Source: Monarcha castaneiventris obscurior (lineage: Eukaryota; Chordata; Aves; Passeriformes; Monarchidae). Taken from it: DNA of 64,000 nucleotides. Below are positions 63,230 through 64,000 of this stretch, piece by piece. Numbering within the stretch: position 1 is the stretch's first letter; the number at the start of each line of letters is the position of its first letter. The position numbers were made by a program, and so were the translations under genes. The stretch spans positions 10,694,001 through 10,758,000 of the forward strand of contig JAMPIT010000890.1 of NCBI GenBank assembly GCA_026261815.1. The letters are read 5' to 3'. Below the pieces are notes generated by a model. That model was not told the origin of the DNA. It did no database searches and saw only the letters and a program-made list of their open reading frames with translations.

Positions 63230-64000
63230 GGAAGCTGGGGGCACTGCGGACTCACGTCCTACTGCTCCAACACCCCCCGGCTCAGCGTGAGCGCTGTGCA
63301 GATGGGCAGAAAGCACGGAAAAGCTCCCACCTCCTGCGAGCAAACGCCGCCCCCGAGCCGGGGAGGGACGAGCATCGTGGGGACGCAGTGGTGTGTTCCT
63401 GCTGGCTCTCCTCAGCGGGACACAGCCGAGCGGAGACGCACGGACACAGGCACGGCAGCTTCGCACCCATCGCTGCCCTTCGCACAGCTGAAAGCTGCGG
63501 GAAAAGGCCTGGCAAACACAGCTTGCCTCGGCTCCTAACACTCTCGAGCCTGAGTCCTACTAGATTCCTACAGTAAACCCAGGAGGGTGTCTGGGGCTGC
63601 TGCATGTAATTACAGGACTGATAATTGTATCAGGTGTAATCTCGCCCTCCCTCCACGCAGCCCCGTACAGATAAGCACGGGAATGGCTACGTCGCTTTAA
63701 GCACGGAGGCCTGCCACGCCGAGGAGGGAAAAGGCTGCAAATCCCCCCTGCACATGGGAGATAAATCTACTGCAGCCTCTTATCAGCGGCAGCGCAGGGT
63801 CCCCGAGCCTGTCTGCATGACCAGGGGAGCACCCGGGGCCCTGCGGAAGATAAAAATCAGCAACCCGCGATTAACACACACCAGCACCGGGGCAGGGGCC
63901 TCGCTCGCTCACCGGGGCGAACCCCTTCCCCTGTGGGGAGCCCCGCCAGAAGGGCCCTGCCGGCCGCAGGGACCCTGCGCGCACCTCCGCTGCTGCCACC
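63230..64000. promoter_or_regulatory. CpG-island-like sequence at the right edge, possible promoter region
   Basis: CpG density rises sharply. I count about 25 CpG in 63241-63540, and the last 150 bases (CGCTCGCTCACCGGGGCG onwards) are denser still. The island runs off the window, so its centre, and any transcription start, may lie outside. GATA motifs cluster in its middle part. Long frames on both strands here (for example 62960-63538, plus) are expected from GC richness. A conventional vertebrate CpG-island promoter is the likeliest identity; which gene and which strand cannot be told. Confidence 0.55.
63619..63853. promoter_or_regulatory. GATA-motif cluster with adjacent E-box
   Basis: Five WGATAR-type cores lie in 235 bases: TGATAA at 63619-63624, AGATAAG at 63669-63675, AGATAA at 63759-63764, CTTATC (reverse) at 63779-63784 and AGATAA at 63848-63853. 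The first is part of a TGATA-ATTG-TATCA inverted repeat that runs directly into an E-box, CAGGTG (63631-63636). Random sequence of this length would hold about 0.5 such cores, and GC-rich sequence fewer. This arrangement is typical of GATA-factor-regulated promoters or enhancers. Confidence 0.45.

Noticed and set aside
62960..63538. 192-codon plus-strand open frame, longest in the window
   Set aside because: It lies in GC-rich sequence running into the CpG island, with minus-strand frames open over the same bases; no family signature.
1..64000. Endogenous retrovirus or LTR element
   Set aside because: No paired LTRs, primer-binding site, polypurine-tract/LTR junction or gag/pol-like frame was seen; the only reverse-transcriptase frames are CR1-type LINE.
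1..64000. CRISPR array, operon or prokaryotic insertion
   Set aside because: No regularly spaced direct repeats and no bacterial-type gene organisation; all evidence points to vertebrate nuclear DNA.

Overview
This window reads as anonymous vertebrate nuclear DNA, almost certainly from a bird. The evidence is a set of CR1 LINE retrotransposons whose 3' ends carry the characteristic avian tail (reading as ATAGAATCATAGAATGG from the reverse side), at a density of a few per 64 kb. There are no operons, compact ORFs, promoter-RBS-ORF arrangements, Alu/L1-type repeats or retroviral genes. I find no protein-coding gene that I can name. The open frames are 60-190 codons, mostly overlap one another on both strands, and match no family I know except the CR1 reverse transcriptase.

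Layout. 1-8.2 kb is AT-rich unique sequence with one 3'-truncated plus-strand CR1 (855-1133). 8.2-8.75 kb is a small CpG-rich island holding a CTCF-like site and a 12-bp minisatellite. 8.75-17.9 kb is unique sequence with a (TAA)11 microsatellite and a possible conserved element near 13.6-13.9 kb. 17.9-18.7 kb is an 800-bp, strongly strand-asymmetric purine tract with a degenerate 10-bp period. 18.7-28.3 kb is unique sequence with a minus-strand CR1 tail (23478-23845), a G-run, an RFX-type palindrome, a TA-rich microsatellite and a hairpin. 28.3-29.06 kb looks like a developmental enhancer: AT-rich, non-repetitive, with many homeodomain cores.

29.78-30.97 kb is a decayed, much older CR1/L3-like LINE on the minus strand. 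31-52 kb is mostly unique, with another CR1 tail (35308-35520), several poly-A tracts, a 24-bp perfect palindrome at 47875-47898, and a CpG-rich spot at 49.36-49.49 kb that could be a small exon on the minus strand or a TATA-led first exon on the plus strand. Two RFX/X-box motifs sit at 52.0-52.1 kb, next to the largest CR1 (52232-53740, minus). That copy keeps much of the reverse transcriptase but is frameshifted and internally deleted. 53.7-63.2 kb is unique. The last 770 bp (63230-64000) become CpG-island-like and contain a dense GATA-motif cluster, which suggests that a promoter lies at or just beyond the right edge.

Nothing here works together as a pathway. The most economical reading is intergenic or intronic DNA, a small gene desert or regulatory domain, between or inside genes lying outside the window. 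The observations most worth testing are the putative enhancer at 28.3-29.06 kb, the GATA/CpG island at the right end, the 49.4 kb exon or promoter candidate, the RFX pair at 52 kb, the 24-bp palindrome and the purine tract. The CR1 calls are solid. Regulatory calls rest on motifs read by eye and are marked with low confidence.
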